Assembly (NCBI GenBank): GCA_030752795.1
Contig: JASMDM010000013.1
Location: 21,647-85,646, forward strand
DNA length: 64,000 bases
Reading direction: 5' to 3'
From: SAR202 cluster bacterium
Lineage (GTDB): Bacteria; Chloroflexota; Dehalococcoidia; Lucifugimonadales; UBA1123
Below the pieces are notes generated by a model. That model was not told the DNA's origin, made no database searches, and worked only from the letters and a program-made list of their open reading frames with translations. The position numbers and the translations under genes were made by a program. Within the stretch, counting starts at the first letter, position 1; the number at the start of each line of letters is the position of its first letter. Of the stretch, positions 37,275 to 46,361 are shown piece by piece.

Positions 37275-39655
37275 GCCGGAAATTCGCTTTTCGCTACACC
37301 CTTCTCGTACAGTTCATCGACCTCTGACTCGGAGTACCCGGCGTCGCCGAGGATGTCACGGGTCTGTTCTCCGAGCAGCGGAGTCGCCAGATGCACGCCG
37401 CCGGTCCTGCCGGAGAATTTGATCAGGTTCGCGGCGAGACTCAGCCCCCCGATGTTTGGGTGGCGCAGGTGCGAAACCAATCCGTTGTCGGCGCCTTGCG
37501 GATGCTCGAAAAACGCCTCGTCGTAGCTGCCCACGACCGGCGCGCACGGCACTGCGGCGCCTCGCAGAGCTTCGATGGCGTCGTCAACGTTTCGCTTGCC
37601 GATCGAGACCTGTAACCGTTCAGCGAGCACGGAGCCATTGGCTGAACGCGACTCGCTCGATTCGAAGCGATTGTCGCTCGCCAGGTCATTGGCTCCCAGC
37701 GCGTTGCACAGCGGGTTCCAATGGCTTTCCGAATCGGCCGCGAGGTACAGCCAGCCGTCGGTTGCCTGGTACAACCGTCGCAGCGCACTGAGGCCGTAGT
37801 GTTCGCTGTCCGTGGGGATGCGCGGCGGCTTGTTGTCCGAACGCATGAACCCGTCGGCGCCCACGATGATCCCGCCACTCAGTAGGTTCGTGTTCATCTT
37901 CTGGACGATTCCACGACGCCGGCGAACGTACAGGGCGAGCACGGCGCCCAACGCTCCCGTCGCCCCTCCGGTGTAGTCGCACGGGGCCAGGATTCCAAGG
38001 AACATCGGAGGCCCGGCGCCGCCCTGTTCGCGTTGCAGACCGGTGATCGCCTGGGCAAGCGGGTCGACTCCGGGTCGGTGCGCGTATGGTCCGGTCCAGC
38101 CATAGGCGGTGACGTGGGCTTCGATGAGCTCGGGGTTCAGCTCAGCCAGCGAGTCGCTGTCGAGACCGATCCTGTCGGTCGCGCCGGGCCTCATGTTGGC
38201 CAGGAGCACGTCGGCATGGGACGCGAGCCGTCGCGCGACATCCTTCCCCTCCGGCGTCCGCGTGTTCACCGAGATCGATCTCTTGTTGGCGTTGTAGAAC
38301 AGGAAACCCGACCATCCGCTGGGGCGTGAGATGTCGCCGTCCAGCGATTCGAACTTGATCATGTCAGCCCCGAGATCGGCGAGCAATCGTCCCGCGATTG
38401 GACCGGCGATGACGTTCGTGAACTCGAGGATGTTCACGCCGGTCAATGGGAGCGCGTTTTGGTGGTCGAGTTTCGTCGGATCACGGCCCGGTTGGCCGTC
38501 TGAGACAGTGAAGCCTTCCACGTCGAGCGCGTCGAGCAGCTCGCTCACGCCGATGGCCTCCGACGGTCTCGGGCCCGTGACGCGTCCTGGCGTTTTCGAG
38601 AGGTCGATAGGCACACCGGCCATCGTTGTTTCGCCGAAAGCGGGGTCGTCGAGCTCCATCGCCATTCCGTTGTAAAGAATCTGCGGATCGTCCAGCGCCT
38701 CCATGGCCGTTCCCGACCGCGCGGAAGGCACGTCCGCCGCCTCGAACATGGTCTGCCATTCGGCCGCCGGCCTCGTCTTCATGACGTCGGCCACAATATT
38801 GAACAACCGAAGCCGCGCATCTTCGTTCTGCGGCAAGCGACCGTCGCCGAATTCCGGGTCCATCATTTGGTGAGCGATGCCCATGACCGCGGCGGCCAAG
38901 TCGACGAAACCGGAATGGATGCATCCGAGCTGGACCCACTCGCCGTCCGCGCACTCGAACACGCTGTAGAACGGGCCGCCTCCTTGCGGAGACGACATGC
39001 GGAACGATCTTGATTTCAGATTGTCCCCGCGCACCCTCGGCGAGTAGAGGAGCGCGCCTTGCATCAGCGAGGTCTCGACCTTCGTGCCGAGCCCCGTCTC
39101 TTCGCGCTGATAGAGCGCCGCCACGATTCCGAGCGCCGCCAGCAATCCGGCGCCGACGTTGGGGACAGGGTGCATTACGTGAATGGGTCCGTCTCTGAAA
39201 GACGGCTGGCTGGCGAGCACGCCCATCTGAGCCATGACCAGATCGGCGTCGGCGGGTTCGTCCTTCAGCGGCCCGGACGCGCCATAGCCGGTGATCGAGC
39301 AGTGAACGAGTTGACGGGCGTTCCAATGCAGACTAGCCGTCAAGGCGCCAGCGTGGCCTGACCCATCCGGAGGCGAATCTTCCACGACGACGTCGGCGAT
39401 CGCCGCGAGCCGGTCGAGTGCTTCACGGTCCGAGTCGAGGTCGGCCAGCACAATTTCTTTCCCGCGATCCCAGAGCGCATAGACGGGCGCGGATCGAATC
39501 ACGGGCTGCCCGGGTTCAGCGACCCGAACCACTCGGGCGCCGTTGTCGCTCAGGAACATGGTCGCAAGCGCGCCTGCCATCCCCGTGCTCAGATCGAGGA
39601 CGAGTATTCCGCTGAGGGCGCTTTCAGTTTGGGTTTCGTTCGAGTCCGAAGACAT
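37271..39655 (-). CDS. Fused tandem CaiB/BaiF family CoA-transferase
   Basis: The start at ATG 39653-39655 has GGAG seven bases upstream; the longer open frame is not conserved. The 794 residues contain two complete class III CoA-transferase units. The first is about 15-400 (VLDLSTGMAGALATMFLSDNGA, ITGYGASGPLKDEPADAD). The second is about 405-790 (ILEFTNVIAGPIAGRLLADLGAD, VTAYGWTGPYAHRPGVDP). Most family members are about 400-residue interlocked dimers, so this is a covalent dimer. It would move CoA between carboxylic acids in degradation pathways. It is coupled by ATGA to the downstream glycosyltransferase gene, which seems functionally unrelated. Confidence 0.88.
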   Translation of the reverse strand: MSSDSNETQTESALSGILVLDLSTGMAGALATMFLSDNGARVVRVAEPGQPVIRSAPVYALWDRGKEIVLADLDSDREALDRLAAIADVVVEDSPPDGSGHAGALTASLHWNARQLVHCSITGYGASGPLKDEPADADLVMAQMGVLASQPSFRDGPIHVMHPVPNVGAGLLAALGIVAALYQREETGLGTKVETSLMQGALLYSPRVRGDNLKSRSFRMSSPQGGGPFYSVFECADGEWVQLGCIHSGFVDLAAAVMGIAHQMMDPEFGDGRLPQNEDARLRLFNIVADVMKTRPAAEWQTMFEAADVPSARSGTAMEALDDPQILYNGMAMELDDPAFGETTMAGVPIDLSKTPGRVTGPRPSEAIGVSELLDALDVEGFTVSDGQPGRDPTKLDHQNALPLTGVNILEFTNVIAGPIAGRLLADLGADMIKFESLDGDISRPSGWSGFLFYNANKRSISVNTRTPEGKDVARRLASHADVLLANMRPGATDRIGLDSDSLAELNPELIEAHVTAYGWTGPYAHRPGVDPLAQAITGLQREQGGAGPPMFLGILAPCDYTGGATGALGAVLALYVRRRRGIVQKMNTNLLSGGIIVGADGFMRSDNKPPRIPTDSEHYGLSALRRLYQATDGWLYLAADSESHWNPLCNALGANDLASDNRFESSESRSANGSVLAERLQVSIGKRNVDDAIEALRGAAVPCAPVVGSYDEAFFEHPQGADNGLVSHLRHPNIGGLSLAANLIKFSGRTGGVHLATPLLGEQTRDILGDAGYSESEVDELYEKGVAKSEFPA

Positions 39656-39754
39656 CTTTACTCCGCGATTAGTTGAGTTGGCCAGCGGGGGCATGCGTTC
39701 GCGAGGTTTATTGTTGGTCGCGCGGTGTCAGGTGTCAAGGCGTCGGGGCAAAGC

Positions 39755-39783
39755 AAAACCCCGGACTTTCAAAAAGTCCGGGG
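39755..39783 (-). terminator. Rho-independent terminator after the selW-like gene
   Basis: A perfect 11-bp stem CCCCGGACTTT/AAAGTCCGGGG with a 3-base loop (39759-39783) lies about 30 bases beyond the selW-like stop. On the minus strand it is followed by TTTTGCTTTG. Confidence 0.8.
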
Positions 39784-39812
39784 TTCGTTGGATTCAAAAT
39801 CCGGTCTACAGG

Positions 39813-40100
39813 TTAGTTGTCGTCGGCTGCAACCAGGGAGCCGAGCCGGTCTCGGACGACAGCGCGCATCTGCTTGACTCGCGGAAGATTCGGGAACTGT
39901 CCGTCCTCTTCCTTTTTGTCGTAGATCTTGTCGCCGTCGACATAAACCTGAAGAATGCCGGCATCGCCGGGGGTGAGCTTAAGAGCTACGTCCTTGCCGC
40001 CCTCGGCAAAAAACTCGGAGGCCATCCAGGCCGCCGTACCAAAATGCGCTCAAGGAACGCAGTAGATAATCTCGATTTCGAACTTGCCTTCACCGGCCAT
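39813..40100 (-). CDS. SelW/Rdx-family selenoprotein (CxxU, in-frame TGA at 40050-40052)
   Basis: ATG 40098-40100 is preceded by GGAGGAGG at six bases. The frame reads IIYCVP-TGA-AHFGTAAW, then continues through GILQVYVDGDKIYDKKEEDG and QFPNLP to a stop at 39813. Read with TGA as Sec17 it is a 95-residue SelW/SelT/Rdx protein with the redox motif CxxU and the conserved FP segment. A hairpin at 40016-40036 follows at SECIS spacing. The ATG that would begin an uninterrupted ORF (40023-40025) has no ribosome-binding site and would lack the active site. The family is thioredoxin-fold; physiological partners are unclear. Confidence 0.88.
40016..40036 (-). promoter_or_regulatory. Candidate bacterial SECIS hairpin in the selW-like gene
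   Basis: The RNA CGG-C-GGCC-UGGAU-GGCC-U-CCG forms a 4-bp upper and 3-bp lower stem around one mismatch. The 5-nt apical loop starts U-G and lies 21 nt after the UGA, within the known 16-37 nt window for bacterial SECIS elements. Confidence 0.6.
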
Positions 40101-40293
40101 ACGTGCCTCCTCCTGTGTCGCGCCCCTCGACCCGCTCCCGACACACGCTCGCCAGAATCCCACCGGTCGACAACGCTTTGCGTATCAATTGACGGTACCA
40201 CAGGGCAATTTGGGTGTCAACGTTGACGGGTTGATGGCTCGATATTTCACGAGTGTTACGCGATACGTATCTCGACATGGCAACCGCAAAGCC

Positions 40294-42576
40294 TCACTCC
40301 GGGCCGAGCATCTCTTTCAGCACGAGCTTGGCGAGCTCCTTGTCCAGCGGCTGGTTGTTGGCGCCGCACTTCGGAGAGTGGATGCAGCTCGGGCAACCGG
40401 CCTCGCATGGGCATTCGGAGATCACCTCGTACGTCGCTCGCCATAGGTCTTCGATGACCTCGAACCCGCGTTCAGCCACCCCGACTCCGCCCGGATGGCC
40501 GTCGTGGATGAACACCTGCGGCTGGCCGGTGTCCGGGTGCAACGGCGTCGATATTCCGCCGAGGTCGTTCCGGTCGCATAGCGCGAAGAGCGGCAACAGA
40601 CCGATCGCGGCGTGCTCGACCGCATGCAAGCCACCCGCCAGATCGAGTTTATTCTCCTGGATGAACTGGAGTGTCTCGCCTGGGACATCGAACCAGAAGG
40701 CGATTGTGTCGTAGCTTTGCGGCGGAAGATCGACGAACTCCTCGCCCAGGTTTTCGTCCGTGTAGTGCGACTTACGCCGGAACCCGACCACGTGTGTCGA
40801 GACGTTGACCTCGCCGAGGTGAATCATCGTGCGGCCGGCTGGTTTGCTCTTGAACTCGTTCAGAACGCGCGTCTCCGTGTAGTCGCGAACAACGGTGTAA
40901 TATGGAGCGTCGGACTTGTCGGCATAGGCTGTATGCGACTCCAGGTCGAGGTCCTTGATCAGGTACGGCTCGCCCTGGTGCAGATAGATCGCGCCCGGAT
41001 GGAGCTGCATGAACGCCGTCTCTTCGGACACAGTCTCGAGGATCGCGCCGCTTTCCTCCTCGACCAGCGTGTAGACATCCGACGAAGCTGAGCGGATATT
41101 CACCTGTTCGGCCGGATACGAAACCTCCGGCTGTAGGTGCCAGCGCTCGGATCGTGTGTGCAAGAACTTGTCATCTTGGAGCTCGTCGGCGTACCACAGC
41201 AGGTCGGGACCGAAGAACTCGGTGTCCTCCATGGTGAGCGGCGACTCGTACGCTGCGCACAGCAGATGCGGCTTCAGGATGTACGGGTTCGTCGGCGAGA
41301 TTCGCGCGCTTTCGTGGCTCTTGCCGAAGAACGACTCGGGGTGACGCATCAGGTACTGGTCGAGCGGATTGTCGTTGGCGACCAACACGCTCAGCGATCG
41401 TTCGCCCCGCCGTCCGCTGCGTCCAGCTTGCTGCCAAGCGCTCGCGATGCTGCCCGGATATCCGGTGATCACCGTGGCGTCGAGGTTGCCGACGTCGACC
41501 CCAAGCTCCATCGCGCTCGTCGTCGTGATGCCCAGAAGCCGGCCCTCGAACAGGTCGCGTTCGATGCGCCGGCGGTCCTCGGGCAAGTAGCTGGCCCTGT
41601 ACGGCGCGATTCGCTTGGCGACTATTGGGTGAGTCGGCGTGAGCTGGTCACGGACGTACACGTAGATGAGCTCGGCAGTGCGACGGCTGCGAACGAACGT
41701 CATCGTTCGGACGTGTTTGCGCAGGAGTTCGGAGAAGATCTGCGTCGCCTCGCCATTGGTGCTTCGCCTGCTGCCCTTAGCCATGTCGATCATGGGCGGG
41801 TTCCAGAACGCGAAGTCCTTGCCGCCGTACGGCGAGCCGTCCTCGTCGATCACCTCGAACGGCAGCCCGACCAATCGCTCCGCGTGTTCGGCCGGGTTCT
41901 CGATTGTCGCCGAGCACAGGATGAACTGCGGGGCGCTGCCGAACGCCTTGCACAGCCTGCGCAGCCTCCGCATCACGTTGGCCACGTGGGAGCCGAACAC
42001 GCCGCGATACACGTGGGCTTCGTCGACGATCACGTACCGGAGTCCGCGCAGGAACTGGTACCACGAGCGATGGTTCGGCAGGACGCCAATGTGGAGCATG
42101 TCCGGGTTGGAGATCACCACCTGCGACAGTCGCTGGATACTGGATCGGTCTTCAGACGGCGTATCCCCGTCGAAGATGCCGTGACGGACTCGACGTTCCT
42201 CCGGAATCAGAGCTGCGAGTTTCGTCTCTTGGTCCTGGGCAAGCGCTTTGGTCGGGTACAGGTACAGCGCCCGCGCCGATCGATCCGCCAGCAGCGCGTC
42301 GATCACGGGCAGGTTGTAGCACATGCTTTTGCCGCTGGCCGCTGGGGTCGCAACGATGATGTTGTGGCCTTGCCGCAGCGCATTTACCGCTTCGACCTGG
42401 TGTGCGTACAGCGATGTGACGCCCAAGTCGTCCAACCGGCCGTAGAGTCGCTCATCGAGAGGAGGATCGATCTGCGCCGTTCGAGCCTCGCGGACCGGAA
42501 TCTGCTCGACGTGAACCATCTGGTCTTGGTACCAGAGCAGACTCTGCAGATGTCTCAAAAAGTCGGCGGTATCCAT
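40294..42576 (-). CDS. mrfA: MrfA/YprA-like superfamily 2 helicase (DUF1998-type)
   Basis: The start is placed at ATG 42574-42576; upstream frame sequence is read-through. The 760 residues contain helicase motifs I (ATPAASGKSMCYN), II (VDEAH), III (CSATIENP) and VI (QQAGRSGRRGE). The C-terminal DUF1998 region ends with a four-Cys site CPCEAGCPSC and SPKCGANN. MrfA in Bacillus is a 3'-5' helicase in mitomycin-type crosslink repair. The length and the cysteine site agree with that family. No MrfB-like exonuclease gene is adjacent. Confidence 0.87.
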   Translation of the reverse strand: MDTADFLRHLQSLLWYQDQMVHVEQIPVREARTAQIDPPLDERLYGRLDDLGVTSLYAHQVEAVNALRQGHNIIVATPAASGKSMCYNLPVIDALLADRSARALYLYPTKALAQDQETKLAALIPEERRVRHGIFDGDTPSEDRSSIQRLSQVVISNPDMLHIGVLPNHRSWYQFLRGLRYVIVDEAHVYRGVFGSHVANVMRRLRRLCKAFGSAPQFILCSATIENPAEHAERLVGLPFEVIDEDGSPYGGKDFAFWNPPMIDMAKGSRRSTNGEATQIFSELLRKHVRTMTFVRSRRTAELIYVYVRDQLTPTHPIVAKRIAPYRASYLPEDRRRIERDLFEGRLLGITTTSAMELGVDVGNLDATVITGYPGSIASAWQQAGRSGRRGERSLSVLVANDNPLDQYLMRHPESFFGKSHESARISPTNPYILKPHLLCAAYESPLTMEDTEFFGPDLLWYADELQDDKFLHTRSERWHLQPEVSYPAEQVNIRSASSDVYTLVEEESGAILETVSEETAFMQLHPGAIYLHQGEPYLIKDLDLESHTAYADKSDAPYYTVVRDYTETRVLNEFKSKPAGRTMIHLGEVNVSTHVVGFRRKSHYTDENLGEEFVDLPPQSYDTIAFWFDVPGETLQFIQENKLDLAGGLHAVEHAAIGLLPLFALCDRNDLGGISTPLHPDTGQPQVFIHDGHPGGVGVAERGFEVIEDLWRATYEVISECPCEAGCPSCIHSPKCGANNQPLDKELAKLVLKEMLGPE

Positions 42577-42627
42577 TTGCCTTGCGTAATTCTGCTGACG
42601 ATGATCGCTTCGTGGGCGCACCACGAA

Positions 42628-42706
42628 ACCCGTTCGTCCTGAACTCCTCTCCAAATCTGAGTCCCGACGCATCGGGATCCCGGCTTTGTCGGGACCTGTC
42701 GAAGGA
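42628..42706. repeat. Dispersed repeat, hairpin-bearing form
   Basis: CCGTTCGTCCTGA is followed at 42657 by TGAGTCCCGACGCATCGGGA, TCCCGGCTTTGTCGGGA and CCTGTCGAAGGAC. Over 45 bases it differs from the copy at 6650-6693 at only three positions. It lies between mrfA and the DUF503 gene. Confidence 0.7.
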
Positions 42707-42767
42707 CGCTGACGCGCCACGTCCCGCCCGCATGCATGCACACCAAATTGGGCGAGGCGTCGCGAGC

Positions 42768-43061
42768 CTAGAACCCGGAAATCGCTTCGACCTGAGAGTC
42801 CAGCAACTCGATGTCCTCGGGGGAAGATTCGATGTACGAGATGACGCCGTCCAGGATTTGCTCCGCGATCCGTCCGCTGTTGCTCACGCACGTGATGCCG
42901 ATCGTAGTGACCTGCCACGCTTCGTTGTCGCCCACCTCGGAAACGGCCACGTTGAACTTGTTGCGAACGCGGGAGCACAATGAGCTTACCACCCTGCGCT
43001 TGCCTTTGAGGCTATGGTTCTCGGGCAAACGAGGCGTAACCTTGCACACTCCAACGTTCAT
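42768..43061 (-). CDS. DUF503 (YlxP-like) protein
   Basis: A 97-residue protein with the DUF503 pattern: N-terminal NVGVCKVTPRLPENHSLKGKR, then VVSSLCSRVRNKFNVAVSEVG and C-terminal ISYIESSPEDIELLDSQVE. YlxP-type proteins are often encoded beside rbfA/infB and are presumed to act in ribosome biology, but the role is unproven. Here it is not in that context. It is one of the few single-domain genes in the window with no insertion or extension. Confidence 0.85.
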   Translation of the reverse strand: MNVGVCKVTPRLPENHSLKGKRRVVSSLCSRVRNKFNVAVSEVGDNEAWQVTTIGITCVSNSGRIAEQILDGVISYIESSPEDIELLDSQVEAISGF

Positions 43062-43206
43062 TCGTCGACCTTCAATCCGAACATTTGTGCATTATAGCAT
43101 CGGCTTTCCGCGGGCGGCCCGAATCAACGAATGCGGTGAGTCGGTCGCTCTGTCAATCTCGAGGCGATTGGCTGGTCACTTCGTGTCGAGTTCGGGGAGT
43201 CATCGT

Positions 43207-43506
43207 TCACGCATTCGGTTTGTCGCGCCGACGTATCTCGATCACCCTCTTGTTCCGTACCCAATGCCGGACAACGATTTCGTCGCCTTCAGTCACCCCG
43301 ATGTACGCATCCGTTGAGACCTTGAATGGGAAACCTGCGACACGGATGAAACAGTTTTTGAGCCAGTACCCGTTACGATTTTCTGCGCTCGTCGCTACCC
43401 ACATCGAGTCAAGGGCGCCTGCCGTCTCGGTCGAGCCGCCACAACTCGGTTTGCAATGGATTTCAGCGTGGCTGTGAGAGGCCAGGCGACAACATAGACA
43501 ACCCAA
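43207..43506 (-). other. Possible frameshifted C-terminal continuation of the upstream unknown gene
   Basis: This frame overlaps the end of the 522-residue ORF. Its first 25 residues are only an alternative reading of a membrane segment. From TETAGALDSMWVATSAENRN onward it looks like a real small beta domain (AYIGVTEGDEIVVRHWVRNK). A one-base shift near 43440 would join it to the upstream ORF, giving a membrane-anchored protein with a cytoplasmic C-terminal domain. Confidence 0.35.
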
Positions 43507-44963
43507 AACACCAGGAAGACATTGTTCCCCAGTAAGGCAAGCACGACCTCAAGACGTTTGTGGCTGGCCGGTTCGTCGACAATTGGCGTTTCAGGGGATG
43601 TGGCATGACCGGAACGTTGCTCGGGAGGCTCGGACGGCCCCCCCAAAAGATGACGAGCCACGGTTTCCAGGCCGAACCAGAAACCTTCGTCTTCAACCCA
43701 CCCTCGCCAAGGATCCGAAGGACGATATGGCGACCGTTTTTGGCCTGTTTCGATATCGAAGGAGATGATCAGGCGTCGTTTGTGCGAGGTATGCCAGTTC
43801 CAAGCTGGTCTTGAGGTCCATTTACGGGCTAGCATCGACTGCTTGGCTAAATATCCGAGAATCCCTCCGTAAACGCGTGCGTCCTCAACAACCCACTCGG
43901 CGCGGACTGATAACAGCGGGTTTTCGAACAAAAACGAGTTCATCAACTTATCGGAATTGAGTGCGCCGATGACGCCCGTGCTCAAATCGTTTCCTACCCA
44001 AGGCGTGTTAGGAACGTTGTCTTCGAAGTTGTAGTCTCCTTCGTCGTCGTGCCAGCGCCGATCCTCGTTCATTGCATATGTGACGTGGAAATTATCAAAC
44101 CCAGGCCAGTGGGCATAGTCGGGCTTGACCGTTACAGACAGCATGAAGTTGTCTGTAACCCATCTATCCCTCTCAGATGGGACGATCACACTGGAATTAT
44201 CCGTGAAGTCGATCGCGCTGATCGGTCCTCGACGGCATACGATCCTTTTGTCCCTGCCAACGCGAGGAGTGACCCATTTCGGTTCGCGATCTTGCTTTGC
44301 AAATAGATCGAAGGCCCACGCGGGGCCGTCCACGGATGAATCAGGAACGCTTCGCTGTTTCGAGACCGTCTCCCGTTCCCAGCCTTCATTGTGCATGCGT
44401 GCCAACCAAAAAGACCTGATTCTCCGAGAGCGATGTTGCCTGTCCGCTTCGAGCGAATCGTCGGCTTCGACCAGCGGCCACCCCATTTCCAGTTTCACCG
44501 CTTTGACGATCTCCCGTCCAACTCGGGCTTTCGGAAAGTTGGGGCCGTCAAAGTCGTCTCGAATCATGTCGGCGATGGTTCGGTCCACGCACACGCGGCG
44601 CATCAAACCGACTGGAATCACGACGAGAGGTGTGAACTCAAACTGGTTGACGAAATCCGATGCTTTCTGGCGTGTTATCGGCTCGTCGACAGATACGCGC
44701 CAGTTGGAGAACGCGTCCGTTCCGCAGAACTCACATCCCGCCTCAGCTTGGTATATCGAAAACGAACCCTCACCATGGGTGACAAGTAGAAATGCGCCCA
44801 TTTCATCAGGGCACTGACCGAAAAGTTGATTAACGTAGATCGTTGTTTCGTCGTTGGCGAAGCCGAGGATTTCGTAGTCGCTCTCTTCGGCGACGAACTC
44901 GTCAATCTCGACCATTTCGTCACTCATCCGACCAATTTCCGTCTTGAGACGATCGAAACTCAA
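43395..44963 (-). CDS. Unknown protein with a C-terminal membrane helix
   Basis: A 522-residue protein with no recognised family. It is rich in Trp and acidic residues and has one cysteine pair (CEFCGTDAF near residue 77). A single hydrophobic segment lies near the C-terminus (LALLGNNVFLVFWVVYVVAWPL). The first 440 residues look soluble. The final 20 residues (ARPRRQAPLTRCG) seem out of character, and the adjacent frame may hold the true end. The gene stands alone with a long upstream region containing a structured element. Confidence 0.5.
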   Translation of the reverse strand: MSFDRLKTEIGRMSDEMVEIDEFVAEESDYEILGFANDETTIYVNQLFGQCPDEMGAFLLVTHGEGSFSIYQAEAGCEFCGTDAFSNWRVSVDEPITRQKASDFVNQFEFTPLVVIPVGLMRRVCVDRTIADMIRDDFDGPNFPKARVGREIVKAVKLEMGWPLVEADDSLEADRQHRSRRIRSFWLARMHNEGWERETVSKQRSVPDSSVDGPAWAFDLFAKQDREPKWVTPRVGRDKRIVCRRGPISAIDFTDNSSVIVPSERDRWVTDNFMLSVTVKPDYAHWPGFDNFHVTYAMNEDRRWHDDEGDYNFEDNVPNTPWVGNDLSTGVIGALNSDKLMNSFLFENPLLSVRAEWVVEDARVYGGILGYLAKQSMLARKWTSRPAWNWHTSHKRRLIISFDIETGQKRSPYRPSDPWRGWVEDEGFWFGLETVARHLLGGPSEPPEQRSGHATSPETPIVDEPASHKRLEVVLALLGNNVFLVFWVVYVVAWPLTATLKSIANRVVAARPRRQAPLTRCG

Positions 44964-45283
44964 ACCTCTCTGGTTTGATCCGGGGGCCCGATCATTTCGT
45001 CCTTGTACCTGTTGCGCCGCGCATCTCCATCAACCCGTCATTGCGACCTTGAAGCGAACGGGCAGCACGGGACCTGTGTTGGTAAGAATTGACGCGGATC
45101 GACGAAGGAAGTTGAATTGGCTGATCTTATCACGGTTGCCCGACCAGCCTGACGATTGCGACAGGAAGCAACAGCAAGAATGCTATCGAGGCTCGAAAGT
45201 TGCCGTCGCAATCATGGAATACGGCAATAGTCGTTAGGCGAGTGTGGTCACGAAGCGCTTTGTGTGGAGAAATCTCGGGAGGG
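44964..45283. other. Intergenic region upstream of the unknown 522-aa gene
   Basis: About 320 bases with no gene supported on either strand. A stem-rich element follows at 45284-45398. Nothing else is recognised. Confidence 0.5.
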
Positions 45284-45398
45284 AAAAAGCCCCAAGTGAC
45301 CTCACCGCCGTCCTCCGCCCTGCATGCCGCCGGTAGTCTGGACCACCCGCCGCCCACCGGGCTTCAGCCATCACGGCTTAACCACTTGGGACCTTTTT
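45284..45398. ncRNA. Structured element closed by a long terminal stem, identity unknown
   Basis: The ends AAAAAGCCCCAAGTG (45284-45298) and CACTTGGGACCTTTTT (45383-45398) pair over about 14 bp. On the minus strand a G-U pair makes about 15 bp, ending in U5. They enclose some 85 GC-rich bases, including the hairpin GGTGGT-CCAG-ACTACC on the minus strand. It is not SRP RNA, tmRNA or a canonical T-box by motif. The strand is uncertain. It overlaps the doubtful N-terminal codons of the plus-strand ORF. Confidence 0.35.
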
Positions 45399-46361
45399 GA
45401 CATAGCAAATTTCCGTTCATTTGTCAATGGCAGATCTGATGGATCGCGGTGGCGAGCCGGAGGGAATCCCAAATTACCAAAGCGGTTACCTAGTTCGCTC
45501 GAATCGTATTGGGCACGGATCGACCTGTTGGTATATGATGGTTCGGTAGGAGAGTCTGTCTTTGCGCGAATGCGGTGGGAGCCCAACGATATGAAATTCA
45601 CGTTCGAACGCGGCGACTTGAATGCGCCGAGAGGCCACGCCTTGATCTATTTTCGGAACGCTCAAGATTCCGAGGATTGCTGGGCCACCTACATCATCGT
45701 GCTGCCGATTCAGGTGGATGTCGCCAAGTACGTTCCGCCGTTCTTGATGAGCCAGATGGGCGAGATAGGCGCGAACGACCTGTCGGCATTCGCGTTCCCT
45801 CCGGCGCCGGAGCAGATTGGCAGTTACTCAAAAGTAGAGGACCTCGCGTTGGTGCGCGAGGACGACGTTGTGTACGCGGGCACGGTTGACCCCAGCGACA
45901 TTTCTTCCACGATGATGCGCATCAATGAGGCAATCGCCTGGTACGCGGAAGCTTACACTGACTCCAACGATGCGGAGCTCACAGCGCTCCCAGACGATGA
46001 CGAACCCGATGAAACGGACACCGGATTCAGAGTCAGCGAGGTTTTGTACGAATTGATGACCGACGGCGACAAACTCGCCGAGCTCACGAAGCTTATTGGA
46101 CGGCTGCGCGACGCCGTCGACACCGGCGATGAGGCGCTGACCGTCGAATCCCAGGGCGAAATCGACATCCTGGCGCACCACCTTCCCGACAACCATCAGA
46201 TCAACAACCTGGTCGCCTCCGCCAAAATCACCGGCGACGCTGGCGCCAGACTGGCCAACCTGTATCTTCAACGATGCTTCCACCTCATCGGCGAGGAGTA
46301 CGTCAAACTGGGCCAGGTCGAAGAAGACATCGAGGTGCTTGAGGCCGGCGGCGCCTCTTAG
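45324..46361 (+). CDS. Conserved-looking hypothetical protein, start unresolved
   Basis: From about residue 62 (YWARIDLLVYDGSVGES) to the end the protein has normal composition. It has a beta-rich first part (FARMRWEPNDMKFTFERGD, WATYIIVLPIQVDVAKYVPP), an acidic linker and an all-helical C-terminal part (LAELTKLIGRLRDAVDTGDE; ANLYLQRCFHLIGEEYVKLG). The first 60 codons overlap the structured element and look non-coding. No ATG with a ribosome-binding site lies between. A plausible N-terminus, MADLMDRGGEPEGIPNYQSG, reads from 45427 in another frame, so a frameshift near 45508 is possible. No function is assigned. Confidence 0.5.
   Translation: MPPVVWTTRRPPGFSHHGLTTWDLFDIANFRSFVNGRSDGSRWRAGGNPKLPKRLPSSLESYWARIDLLVYDGSVGESVFARMRWEPNDMKFTFERGDLNAPRGHALIYFRNAQDSEDCWATYIIVLPIQVDVAKYVPPFLMSQMGEIGANDLSAFAFPPAPEQIGSYSKVEDLALVREDDVVYAGTVDPSDISSTMMRINEAIAWYAEAYTDSNDAELTALPDDDEPDETDTGFRVSEVLYELMTDGDKLAELTKLIGRLRDAVDTGDEALTVESQGEIDILAHHLPDNHQINNLVASAKITGDAGARLANLYLQRCFHLIGEEYVKLGQVEEDIEVLEAGGAS

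Noticed and set aside
41137..42642. Plus-strand open frame of 501 codons
   Set aside because: Antisense to the MrfA-like helicase; no conserved motif, His/Arg/Asp-rich shadow.
42577..42978. Upstream extension of the helicase ORF to 42978
   Set aside because: The extra 134 codons overlap the dispersed repeat and part of the DUF503 gene in another frame and have no helicase features.
45284..45398. T-box leader or SRP RNA
   Set aside because: The GGTGGT segment lacks the T-box core TGGNACC and the SRP GGAAGG loop is absent.
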